NCBI RefSeq assembly: GCF_004122095.1
Contig: NZ_SAWZ01000008.1
Location: forward strand, 1 to 64,000
Direction of reading: 5' to 3'
DNA from: Pseudoxanthomonas composti
GTDB lineage: Bacteria > Pseudomonadota > Gammaproteobacteria > Xanthomonadales > Xanthomonadaceae
DNA length: 64,000 bases
Below, piece after piece: positions 36,520 through 44,656 of the stretch. Both the position numbers and the translations under genes were made by a program. The stretch's first letter is position 1; each line of letters starts with the position of its first letter. The notes beneath the pieces were generated by a model. The model did not search any database. It was not told where the DNA came from and worked only from the letters and a program-made list of their open reading frames with translations.

Positions 36520-37038
36520 TTACTGGGTCACGAAGCTGGTGAAGAGCAGGCCTTCGGCGCACTTCTCGCCGGTCTCGGCGGTCATGAGCTTCTGCACCTC
36601 GGCCAGGGCCGCGGCCTGCAGCTTCTTGCGGCCGGGCACGTCGACGATGTCGGTGCCGCTCTGCTGGGCGAACAGCATCAGCAGGTCGGCGCGGATGGCC
36701 GGCGCATTGGCCTTGAGGTGTTCCAGCTGTACCGCGTCGCGGGTCATCAGCTGGACTTCGACCTGCAGGTACTGCGGGCCGCCATTGGCGCCGGACAGGT
36801 TGACCACGAAGGCCGGCTCCAGCGGCAGGTACAGCGCCGGCGCCGGCACGGCCGGCTTCTTCGGCTCGGCGGCGGCGTGCTCGGCCTCGGTGGCCTTCTT
36901 GGAGCTGAGATACCAGCCCGCGCCGGCGCCACCGGCGGCCAGGACCGCCACGATGGCGATGATCAGCGGCAGCTTGCCGCCTTTCTTCTCGCCCTTGTCG
37001 GCGGCGGCGGCCTTGGCTGGGGCTTTCTTGTCGGACAC
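36520..37038 (-). CDS. fliL: Basal-body stator-associated protein FliL
   Basis: 172 residues from GTG 37038 (reads SDKKAPAK after the start), with GGAG 8 nt upstream; a longer frame would begin upstream of the likely transcription start. One membrane helix (about 23-44), then a periplasmic SPFH-like domain (YLPLEPAFVVNL, YLQVEVQLMTRD). First gene of fliLMNOPQR, with a sigma-54 site 35 nt upstream. Confidence 0.93.
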   Translation of the reverse strand: MSDKKAPAKAAAADKGEKKGGKLPLIIAIVAVLAAGGAGAGWYLSSKKATEAEHAAAEPKKPAVPAPALYLPLEPAFVVNLSGANGGPQYLQVEVQLMTRDAVQLEHLKANAPAIRADLLMLFAQQSGTDIVDVPGRKKLQAAALAEVQKLMTAETGEKCAEGLLFTSFVTQ

Positions 37039-37072
37039 TGGGGGATCTCCGTAAGGGGTGCTCGTGGAGATA

Positions 37073-37088
37073 AGCAAGTCGCGTGCCG
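37073..37088 (-). promoter_or_regulatory. Sigma-54 promoter upstream of fliL
   Basis: Minus strand CGGCACGCGACTTGCT, matching TGGCACG-N4-TTGCW at all but the first base. It ends 35 nt before the GTG of fliL, which excludes any longer fliL start. Confidence 0.82.
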
Positions 37089-37118
37089 GAATGGCGTCGG
37101 GATTCTGGCGGCCTGGGG

Positions 37119-37517
37119 CGAGGAGTGAGTGTAGAGGAACGAGGAACGAGAAAGAGGAACGAGTTTGGAGGAACGAGGACTTAGAAAGAGGAACGAGTGT
37201 GGAGGAACGAGGAACGAGTGAGCGCGCAACGCGCGCTCTTCCGCCGGCGGGTCAATGCCTGCCGCAGCGGGCCCCCGCCCGTTCTCTCGTTCCTCGTTCT
37301 CTGGACTCGTTCCTCGCCCTCAAGCGTAAGCGTCCAGCAACCCACGCCCCTACAGAGCGCCCACCGAGACGATCATCGCGCCATCCTCGGACAGGTCCAC
37401 GGCGTGGAAGAACGAGGAACGAGTGAGCGCGCAACGCGCGCCAGCGGGTCGATGCCCAGCCACAGCGGGCACCCGCCGTCTTCCCGTTCCTCGTTTCCCT
37501 AAACTCGTTCCTCGCTA
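37119..37517. repeat. GAACGAG short-repeat array D (behind fliK)
   Basis: Forward units at 37119-37220 and 37409-37425, complementary units at 37281-37318 and 37484-37515. A block of about 200 bp containing the array and the fliK tail is present twice: GAGTGAGCGCGCAAC at 37216 and 37421. The array starts 2 nt after the fliK stop. Confidence 0.87.
37320..37402 (-). pseudogene. Decayed second copy of the fliK 3' end
   Basis: The minus strand here translates to VDLSEDGAMIVSVGAL, a stop (TAG), then GRGLLDAYA and a terminal stop, matching the last residues of FliK (VDLPEDGAMTTVSVRSL then RGRGLLDAYA). It is the downstream member of a tandem duplication of about 198-205 bp and has no start or upstream domain. 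Confidence 0.85.
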
Positions 37518-38834
37518 TCAGGCGTAAGCATCCAACAACCCACGCCCCCGCAGGCTCCGCACCGACACGGTCGTCATCGCGCCGTCCTCGGGCAGGTCCA
37601 CGCTGCCGCCCGGTGCGGCCATGCGTGCGGTGCCATCGCTGTCCTGGCGCGGCTGCTGGCGGTGGCCGACGTCGGCGTGGGCCAGCTGGAAGCCGTGCTG
37701 GCCCAGCAGCTCACGCAGGCGCGGCAGGCTCTGCTCCAGGGCCTGGCGGACCTCGCCCTGGGCGGCGCTGAAGTCGGCCGAGACGCGGTCCCCGTCCAGC
37801 TTCAGGCGGATGTCCACCGTGCCCATGTCGTCCGGCGACACGCGCAGGTGGGCGTGGCCGACCTTCTGGTCGGCCATCCACTTCAGGTGGGTGCCAATCT
37901 CATCGGCGAACGCCTCGCCCTGCAGGTTCGGCACCACGCTGGGCGGGGCGACCACGGCCACGTCGCGGGCCGCGGCCAGGGGCGCCGGCTGGGTGAGCGA
38001 GATCGCCGCGCGCACCTCGCCGATGCGGGTGTCCGCACCGGCGTCGGCGACCTCGGCGGCGGCCTTGGCATCGGGCGAGAGCGCGGCCACCATCGCGGCC
38101 ATGTCCGCCGGCAAGGCTTCGGGCTTGGCGGCCACGGGCAGGGCGTTCAGGGCGAACGCGCCGGCCGGCGTCGCGCCCGCGGCGGCATTGGCCGGCTGGC
38201 CAGCAGGGGACTGGGTCGCTGCGGCATCGGTCGGCAGCGCCAGGGCGGCCTGCGGATCGCCGGCCACCGTGGCGGGGTCGCCGCTGGCGGCCTGCGGGGC
38301 GCTGGCCTGCGCCATCAGCGCGGCCAGGGTCGTCGGCAGGGCCGAAGGCGTGCCCTGGCTGGCAGTGAGTGCATCGCCCTGCGGCAGAGCGCCTTCGGTC
38401 GGAACGCCTGGCGCGGTCGTCGGGGGCAGGGCCGGCATCAGCAGGGCGGCCAGGCCCGGCGGCGGCCAGGCGCCGTCCTGGGCGGGGCTGTCCTGCTCGT
38501 CCTTGCGCTCGCGATCGGCAGGCTTGTCGGCACTGGCGGTCTGGCTGGCCTGCTCGGCCTCGGCCGCGGCGCGATTGCCCTCGGTGGCCTTGGGTGCGCG
38601 CGCCTCGGGCTGCTGATCGGGCTGGCGCCCCTTGCGCTCGCCGACCCGCTCGCGCGGCGGCTGCTGGGCGGACTTCTGCGTCTGCGCGGTCCGCTGCTGC
38701 TGGCTGGAGGCGTTGTCCATCCACTTGGAGAACATGCGGTCCCCCGAGCCTGCGTCCGGCGCGGCGTTGTTGGCTTCGCTGGTGCTGCCCAGGGCGGCGT
38801 TGAAGCCGGTGGCGAGCGAGTTCAGGATGTTCAT
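37518..38834 (-). CDS. fliK: Flagellar hook-length control protein FliK
   Basis: 438 residues. A long Ala/Pro/Gln-rich, low-complexity N-terminal ruler (about 1-330) and a C-terminal switch domain (about 335-415, AHLRVSPDDMGTVDIRLKLDGDRVSADFSA, with the LRELLGQHGFQL segment). Measures hook length and acts on FlhB. Start at 38834, 4-bp overlap with fliJ. Confidence 0.93.
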   Translation of the reverse strand: MNILNSLATGFNAALGSTSEANNAAPDAGSGDRMFSKWMDNASSQQQRTAQTQKSAQQPPRERVGERKGRQPDQQPEARAPKATEGNRAAAEAEQASQTASADKPADRERKDEQDSPAQDGAWPPPGLAALLMPALPPTTAPGVPTEGALPQGDALTASQGTPSALPTTLAALMAQASAPQAASGDPATVAGDPQAALALPTDAAATQSPAGQPANAAAGATPAGAFALNALPVAAKPEALPADMAAMVAALSPDAKAAAEVADAGADTRIGEVRAAISLTQPAPLAAARDVAVVAPPSVVPNLQGEAFADEIGTHLKWMADQKVGHAHLRVSPDDMGTVDIRLKLDGDRVSADFSAAQGEVRQALEQSLPRLRELLGQHGFQLAHADVGHRQQPRQDSDGTARMAAPGGSVDLPEDGAMTTVSVRSLRGRGLLDAYA

Positions 38835-39280
38835 GCGTTTTCCCCTTCTTCCGCGGCGCGCTTGCGGGCGATGCGCGCGCCAAGATCGTCCATCTCACGC
38901 TGGCCGCGGCGGTCCTCCACTACGCGCTCCTGCGCGCGGTAGCTGGCGGCCAGCTGTTCCAGCACCTGCTTGTCGCGGCTGGCCAGCAGCAGGCGGCCGC
39001 GCTCCAGCTCAAGGTTGGCGCGGCTGGCGTCGACATTGCGCGCCTGCTGCGTCACCGCCGTTTCCAGCCGTTCCAGGAACGCACGGCGATTGGCCAGCTG
39101 CGCGGTGCTGACCGCGGCCATCTGCGTCTGCGCGTACTCGTCGGCGTACCGGCGCAGCTCATCCAGCCGCGACTCGTGCATGGACAGCGTCTTCTGCCGC
39201 TCGGCCAGCTCGCGGGCCACGTTGTCCTCGTGCTCCTGCGCGCGGCGCAGCAGGGGATCGATCCGGCGCGACTGCATCAT
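38831..39280 (-). CDS. fliJ: Flagellar export chaperone/stalk protein FliJ
   Basis: 149 residues, an all-helical coiled-coil (RRAQEHEDNVARELAERQK to the end) as in FliJ, the central stalk of the FliI ATPase ring. Overlaps both fliI and fliK by 4 bp. Confidence 0.93.
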   Translation of the reverse strand: MMQSRRIDPLLRRAQEHEDNVARELAERQKTLSMHESRLDELRRYADEYAQTQMAAVSTAQLANRRAFLERLETAVTQQARNVDASRANLELERGRLLLASRDKQVLEQLAASYRAQERVVEDRRGQREMDDLGARIARKRAAEEGENA

Positions 39281-40674
39281 TCAACGGTGTCCTTGGCGGT
39301 GGGGTGCAGCAACTCGTCCAGGGCGGACTTGCTGTGGTGCAGGTCGGCGGCCTGGGCGATGTCCTGGCCGAGGAAGGAGACGATCTCCGGCCAGCGCGCC
39401 ATCGCCTCGTCGACCATCGGGTTGCCGCCGCGCTGGTAGGCGCCGATGGCGATCAGGTCGCGGTGGCTGTTGTAGGCCGACACCAGCTGCTTGAGGCGGC
39501 GGATGCGGTCGCGCCAGGGCGCATCGGCGATGTCCTGCACCACGCGGCTGACCGAGGATTCGATGTCGATGGCCGGGTACAGGCCGCTGTCGGCCACCCG
39601 GCGCGAGAGCAGGATGTGGCCGTCCAGGATCGCGCGGGCCGCATCGGCGATGGGGTCCTGCGGGTCGTCGCCTTCGGTCAGCACGGTGTAGAAGGCGGTG
39701 ATCGAGCCACGCCCGGCCGCGCCGTTGCCGGCGCGTTCCACCAGCGCCGGCAGCTTGGCGAACACGCTGGGCGGATAGCCGCGGGTGGTCGGCGGCTCGC
39801 CCACGGACAGGCCGATCTCGCGCTGGGCCTGGGCGAAGCGGGTCAGCGAATCCATCAGCAGCAGCACGTTCAGGCCCTGGTCGCGGAACCACTCGGCGAT
39901 GGCGGTGGCGCGGTAGGCGCCATGCAGGCGCGCCAGCGGCGGGCGGTCGGCCGGGGCCGCCACCACCACCGCGCGGCGCAGGCCTTCCTCGCCCAGGGTG
40001 CTCTCGACGAAATCGCGCACTTCGCGGCCGCGTTCGCCGATCAGCCCCACGACGATGACGTCGGCCGAGGTGAAGCGGGTCATCATGCCCAGCAGGGTGG
40101 ACTTGCCCACGCCGGAGCCGGCGAACAGGCCCACGCGCTGGCCGCGGCCGATCGGCAGCATGGCGTTGATCGCGCGCACGCCCACGTCCAGCGACTGGGT
40201 GATGGGCTCGCGCGCCAGCGGGTTGATCGACACGCCGGCCATGCTGACGCTGCCTTCGCCGCGGATCGGGCCCTTGCCGTCCAGCGGCACGCCATCGCTG
40301 TCGATGACCCGGCCCAGCAGGCCTTCGCCGACCTGCACGCCGCCGCGGCGGCGCACCGGCACCACGCGCGCGTTGGGCAGCAGGCCGTGCAGTTCGGCGC
40401 TGGGCATCAGGTAGGTGCGCTCGCCAGCGAAGCCGACGATTTCCGCATCGATCCAGCCTCCGTCCACTTCCACCTTGCAGGTGGCGCCCATCGGCGCCTC
40501 GCAGCCTGTGGCTTCCAGGGTCAGGCCGACGGCGCGGCGCAGGATGCCTTCGTGGATGACGCCGCGGCCGGTGGCCGGGTCCGGCGCCAGCTTGGACAGG
40601 CGCGAGGCCAGGCGCAGGTTGCGCGCATCCAGCCAGTCGCCGGCCACCGCGGCACGGCCAAGGTTGGCGCTCAT
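39277..40674 (-). CDS. fliI: Flagellar export ATPase FliI
   Basis: 465 residues from ATG 40674 (MSANLGRA), overlapping the fliH stop; the longer frame is a fliH shadow. Walker A GLFAGSGVGKSTLL, Walker B VLLLMDSLTRFAQAQREI, and GEPPTTRGYPPSVF, all as in F1-beta-like FliI. Powers export complex docking. Confidence 0.96.
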   Translation of the reverse strand: MSANLGRAAVAGDWLDARNLRLASRLSKLAPDPATGRGVIHEGILRRAVGLTLEATGCEAPMGATCKVEVDGGWIDAEIVGFAGERTYLMPSAELHGLLPNARVVPVRRRGGVQVGEGLLGRVIDSDGVPLDGKGPIRGEGSVSMAGVSINPLAREPITQSLDVGVRAINAMLPIGRGQRVGLFAGSGVGKSTLLGMMTRFTSADVIVVGLIGERGREVRDFVESTLGEEGLRRAVVVAAPADRPPLARLHGAYRATAIAEWFRDQGLNVLLLMDSLTRFAQAQREIGLSVGEPPTTRGYPPSVFAKLPALVERAGNGAAGRGSITAFYTVLTEGDDPQDPIADAARAILDGHILLSRRVADSGLYPAIDIESSVSRVVQDIADAPWRDRIRRLKQLVSAYNSHRDLIAIGAYQRGGNPMVDEAMARWPEIVSFLGQDIAQAADLHHSKSALDELLHPTAKDTVE

Positions 40675-41282
40675 GCGGCACCCCCGGTCTTGCTGATCAC
40701 CGCTTCCAGGGCGCCACGCAGGCGCGCCTCCAGGGTGCCGTCGATGCGCACGGTCTCGGCGTGCACGCGCAGGTCGCCACGGGCCAGGGCCAGGTCCGGG
40801 ACCAGGCGGGTGCCCGGCTGGGCCTGCATGACCGGGGCCAGCGCGGCGATGTCGTCCGGGTGCAGGCGCACCTCGACCTCGCGCGTGGTCACCCCGACCG
40901 CCTGCACCGCCTCGTCCACCAGCTCGGCCAGCAGCGCCGGCTCGGCCTGGTAGGCGCGGCCGACCAGGCTGCCGGCGATGCGCACGGACAGCTCGCCCAG
41001 GGCGGCCAGCACTTCGCTTTCCAGGCGCGCCAGCGGACGGCTGAAGTTGTCCAGGATGCCTTCGATCTGCGCGGTCAGGCGCCGGATCTCGGCCTGGCCC
41101 TGGGCCTGGCCCTGGGCGTGCCCGGCCTCGAAACCTTCGCGGCGCGCCTCGTCCTGGATCGCCTGGATCTCCTCCAGGGTCGGCGGGCGCAGCATCGGGA
41201 TGTCCGGCTCGACATGCACCTCGACCGGGGCTTCCACCACCGGTGCCAGGGACGGGGCGCTCCAGCGCAGGACTTCGTTCAT
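40671..41282 (-). CDS. fliH: Flagellar export ATPase regulator FliH
   Basis: 203 residues. N-terminal region, then a Gly/Ala-containing heptad-like helix (EGFEAGHAQGQAQGQAE, GxxxG-type repeats) and a C-terminal domain (VEVRLHPDDIAALAPVMQ) that binds FliI. Overlaps fliG and fliI by 4 bp. Confidence 0.94.
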   Translation of the reverse strand: MNEVLRWSAPSLAPVVEAPVEVHVEPDIPMLRPPTLEEIQAIQDEARREGFEAGHAQGQAQGQAEIRRLTAQIEGILDNFSRPLARLESEVLAALGELSVRIAGSLVGRAYQAEPALLAELVDEAVQAVGVTTREVEVRLHPDDIAALAPVMQAQPGTRLVPDLALARGDLRVHAETVRIDGTLEARLRGALEAVISKTGGAA

Positions 41283-42289
41283 ACCAGCGCCTCGGCGCCG
41301 CCGCTGGCGAGCACGATGGTGCCCTCATCGGACATGCGGCGCACGATGGTGAGGATTTCCTTCTGCGCCCCTTCCACGTCGGACAGGCGCACCGGACCGC
41401 GGGCCTCCATGTCCTCCAGCAGGATCTCGGCCGCGCGCTGGGACATGTTGCGGGTGATCTTCTCCTTGACCTTGGCATCGGCACCGCGCAGGGCGATGCC
41501 CAGGCGCTCGCCGGTGACCTCGCGCAGCACCAGCTGGATGTCCTTGTCGGCCAGCTCGATGATGTCGTCGAACACGAACATCAGGTCGGCGATGCGGTTG
41601 CCCAGCTCCTGGTCCACCTGCGAGACCGCGCCCAGGATGACCTGGTCCTGGCCGGAGTCCATGAAGTTGAGGATGTTGGCCGCCACCTTGACGCCGCCGA
41701 TGTTGGAGGACTTGACGTTCTGGTTGCCGGCGAACTGGCGCTCCATGATCTCGTTGAGCTCGTTCAGCGCGTTGGGCGGAATGCCGTCCAGGGTGGCGAT
41801 GCGCAGCAGCACGTCGGCGCGCACGCGCTCGGGCAGCTGCTTGAGCGTGGCCGCGGCCTGATCCGCGTCCAGGTGCGCCATGACGATGGCGATGATCTGC
41901 GGGTGCTCGTTGCGCACCAGGTCGGCGATGGCGCGCGGGTCCATCCACTTCAGGGTGTCCAGGCCGGTGGTGTTGCGGCCCAGCAGGATGCGGTCGATCA
42001 GGCTGTTGGCCTTCTCCGCGCCCAGGGCCTGCACCAGCATGTTGCGGATGTACTCGTCCGCGCCCACGCCCAGCGAGGTCTGGCCGTCCAGCGCGCTGGT
42101 GAATTCGTCCATCACCCGGGTGACCTGGTCGCGCGAGACGTTGGTCAGGGTGGCCATGGCCAGGCCGAGCTTCTGCACTTCCTTGGCGCCCATGTGCTTG
42201 AGCACCTCGGCGGCATCGGCCTCGCCCAGGGAGAGGAGCAGGACGGCGGCGCGCTGGACGCCGCTCAGGGAGTTGGGATCAGCTTTCAT
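41279..42289 (-). CDS. fliG: Flagellar switch protein FliG
   Basis: 336 residues. N domain (VQRAAVLLLSLGEADAAEVL), middle armadillo domain with EHPQ (RNEHPQIIAIVMAHL) and C-terminal torque domain (FVFDDIIELADKDIQLVLREV) with the charged residues that meet the stator. Overlaps fliF by 11 bp. Confidence 0.96.
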   Translation of the reverse strand: MKADPNSLSGVQRAAVLLLSLGEADAAEVLKHMGAKEVQKLGLAMATLTNVSRDQVTRVMDEFTSALDGQTSLGVGADEYIRNMLVQALGAEKANSLIDRILLGRNTTGLDTLKWMDPRAIADLVRNEHPQIIAIVMAHLDADQAAATLKQLPERVRADVLLRIATLDGIPPNALNELNEIMERQFAGNQNVKSSNIGGVKVAANILNFMDSGQDQVILGAVSQVDQELGNRIADLMFVFDDIIELADKDIQLVLREVTGERLGIALRGADAKVKEKITRNMSQRAAEILLEDMEARGPVRLSDVEGAQKEILTIVRRMSDEGTIVLASGGAEALV

Positions 42290-43976
42290 CGTCCAGCCAT
42301 CCTTTCACGACCTGTGCCACTTGCCGGGAATCGCTGCGCACCGCGTCGCGGGCCAGGCGCAGCTTGTCCTCGTAGGCACTGGAGGGCAGGGCGATGGCCT
42401 GCGGCGAGGACAGGCGAGCGGTATCTTCGCCCAGCGCCGGCATGTCGTCGTCGACCAGGGTCACATCCGCAAGCTCGGGCGTCTGCGCGTCCTGTTTCTT
42501 GACCGACGAGCCAAAAATCTGACGCATGGCCGGGCGGGCGACGCCGAACAGCACTGCCAGCACCACGATGGCGCCCAGCACCAGGCGCAGGGCATCGCGC
42601 ACGCGCGGGTCTTCCCACCAAGCCGGCTTCTCAGCCGGCGGCATGTCCTCGCGCACGAACTGGGCGTTCATCACCGACACCATGTCCCCGCGCTTGTCGT
42701 CGTAGCCGACGGCCTGCTTGATCAGGTCTTCCACGCGCTGCAGTTCGGTGGCGTTGAGCGGCTGCAGGGTGGTCTTGCCATCCTTGCCCGGGCGCGGCAC
42801 GTGGTCCACCAGCACCGCCACGGACACGCGGCGGATGCGGCCCGGCGGCTGGCTGGTGTGCTGCAGGGTGCGGTCCAGCTCGTAGTTGCGGTTGGCGCTG
42901 TTGGAGGTCTCGCCGGCAGCCGGGGCGCCGTTGCGGTTGGCATCGGCCGGGTTCTGGCCGTTGGAGGCGGCGATGGCGCCCGGGGTTGGCGGGGTGTTGG
43001 CGGTGGCGCCCGGCGGCACCGGACCCTGGCCGGCCGCGGCGGTGGTGTTGGACGAGGAGGTGACCTGCTCGCTGCGCAGCTTGGGCGGCTCGCCGTTGAA
43101 CAGCTCGCGGGCCTCCTCGCTGGTGGAGAAGTCCATGTCCACGTTGACCTTGGCGTTGACGCGGTTGGCGCCGGTCAGCGGCTGCAGCAGCTGCTGGATG
43201 CGGTCGCTGAACTCGGTTTCCTGGCGGCGCACCTGCTCGAACTGGGTCGCGCTCAGCTCGGCCTGCGGGTCCTTGTCCGACTCGCTCAGCAGGTGGCCGT
43301 TCTGGTCGACCACGGTCACCCGCTCCGGGGACAGGTCGGGGATGCTGGAGGCGACCATGTGCACGATCGCGTTGACCTGGTCGCGCTCCAGGCCGCCACC
43401 GGAGCGCAGCTCCAGCATGACCGAGGCGCTGGCCGCCTCGCGCTGGCGGGTGAAGGCGCTGGGCTTGGGGATGGCCAGGTGCACGCGAGCGTCGCGGACC
43501 TGGCGCATGGTGGTGATGGTGCGCACCAGCTCGGTCTCCAGGGCGTGCTGGTAGCGGGCGGTCTCCATGAACTGGCTGACGCCGAAGCCCGGGTCGCGCT
43601 CCATCAGCTCGAAGCCCAGGCGGCCGCTGTCGGCAGCGCCGGCGCCGGCCAGCTTCAGGCGGGCGTCGTGGACATTGGCGCCCGGCACGGAAATGGCGCC
43701 GGTGGCCGCGTCCACCTCGAAGGGGATGCCGGCGGTGCGCAGCAGCTCGGTGGCCTCGGCCGTGGCCTTGTCGTCGGCACCGGTGTACAGCTGCACCATG
43801 TCCGGCTTCTGCGACCAGAAGAACACCATCAGGCCAATGGCCACCGCACCGGCCAGCAGCAGCATCATGCCCAGGCGGCGGCCCAGCTGCAGCTGGTTCA
43901 TGCGATCGATCGCCTCGGCCGTCTTGCCGACGGCTTTCTCGCGGATCATGGCGGTATCGGACAGGGAAATTGCCAT
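42279..43976 (-). CDS. fliF: Flagellar MS-ring protein FliF
   Basis: 565 residues. TM1 about 35-56, ring-building motif domains (YTGADDKATAEATELL; GVSQFMETARYQHALETELVRTI), a Pro/Asn-rich loop, TM2 about 458-478 and the FliG-binding C-terminus. Start at 43976, 17 nt after fliE. Confidence 0.96.
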   Translation of the reverse strand: MAISLSDTAMIREKAVGKTAEAIDRMNQLQLGRRLGMMLLLAGAVAIGLMVFFWSQKPDMVQLYTGADDKATAEATELLRTAGIPFEVDAATGAISVPGANVHDARLKLAGAGAADSGRLGFELMERDPGFGVSQFMETARYQHALETELVRTITTMRQVRDARVHLAIPKPSAFTRQREAASASVMLELRSGGGLERDQVNAIVHMVASSIPDLSPERVTVVDQNGHLLSESDKDPQAELSATQFEQVRRQETEFSDRIQQLLQPLTGANRVNAKVNVDMDFSTSEEARELFNGEPPKLRSEQVTSSSNTTAAAGQGPVPPGATANTPPTPGAIAASNGQNPADANRNGAPAAGETSNSANRNYELDRTLQHTSQPPGRIRRVSVAVLVDHVPRPGKDGKTTLQPLNATELQRVEDLIKQAVGYDDKRGDMVSVMNAQFVREDMPPAEKPAWWEDPRVRDALRLVLGAIVVLAVLFGVARPAMRQIFGSSVKKQDAQTPELADVTLVDDDMPALGEDTARLSSPQAIALPSSAYEDKLRLARDAVRSDSRQVAQVVKGWLDDES

Positions 43977-43993
43977 CTTCGGTCAGCCTTCCA

Positions 43994-44383
43994 TCACAGC
44001 GGCATGTTGAGGACTTCCTGGTACGCCTGTACCAGTCGGTTACGGACTTCGACGGTGGCGCGGAACGCCACCTGGGCCTGCTGGGAGGCCACCATCACCT
44101 TGGCCAGATCCGCGTTGGGATCGCCCAGTTCGAATGCTTTCTGCAGCTGGCCCGAGCGTTCCTGGGCGCTGCTCACCCCGTTGATGGCGCGCGAGAGGGT
44201 CTCGCTGAAGCTGGGCGCGCCGGTCGGGGCGACCTGGCCCAGCTGACCGAACTGACCGAACTGTCCGACGCCGCCGACCGCGTCGCTGCGCGGGCTGTCC
44301 GCGCGCACGGCCGCCGCGCTCTGGCCCAGCTGCGACTGGTAGGAGCGGATCTGCGACAACACGGAGGAGATGGAATCGGTCAT
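43994..44383 (-). CDS. fliE: Hook-basal body rod adaptor FliE
   Basis: 129 residues. The C-terminal half (FSETLSRAINGVSSAQERSG to PLVQAYQEVLNMPL-type end) is the FliE fold linking MS ring and rod; the N-terminal part is a longer linker. First gene of the fliEFGHIJK operon, with a sigma-54 site about 35 nt upstream of its start at 44383. Confidence 0.94.
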   Translation of the reverse strand: MTDSISSVLSQIRSYQSQLGQSAAAVRADSPRSDAVGGVGQFGQFGQLGQVAPTGAPSFSETLSRAINGVSSAQERSGQLQKAFELGDPNADLAKVMVASQQAQVAFRATVEVRNRLVQAYQEVLNMPL

Positions 44384-44418
44384 GGCCTGTGGCTTCGCCC
44401 GAGGGACTGCCAGAGCTC

Positions 44419-44434
44419 ATGCAAGTGGTGTGCC
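44419..44434 (-). promoter_or_regulatory. Sigma-54 promoter upstream of fliE
   Basis: Minus strand CGGCACACCACTTGCA: GG and GC 12 nt apart, TTGCA intact; A instead of G in the seventh position. 35 nt before the fliE start. Confidence 0.8.
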
Positions 44435-44510
44435 GGAATGGCCGGCGGGTTGCCGGCAGCGCCTTGCGCACCAGGCGCTGCAAGCGCTGGGCCGGGCCCA
44501 GCCAGGCCCC

Positions 44511-44602
44511 TGTGGGAGCGGCTCCGGGTGGCCTAGGGCCATCAGCCGCGAAGGGGCGTTACCGGCAAAGCCACTTCGCGACTGATGGCCCTAGCCACCC
44601 GC
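44511..44602. repeat. Large inverted repeat between glycosyltransferase gene and fliE
   Basis: GGGTGGCCTAGGGCCATCAG with CCGCGAAG (from about 44526) pairs with CTTCGCG and CTGATGGCCCTAGCCACCC (to about 44600) around an 18-20 nt loop. It is preceded by TGTGGGAGCGGCT, which with AGCCGCGAA resembles a REP palindrome opened by an insertion. Likely marks the 3' end of the modification operon (terminator or REP). No gene is supported in 44384-44656. Confidence 0.75.
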
Positions 44603-44656
44603 AGCCGCGCAGCGCCGGGGCAGGTCGACACCGCCGCGCCAGCGGCGCCGGATCCC

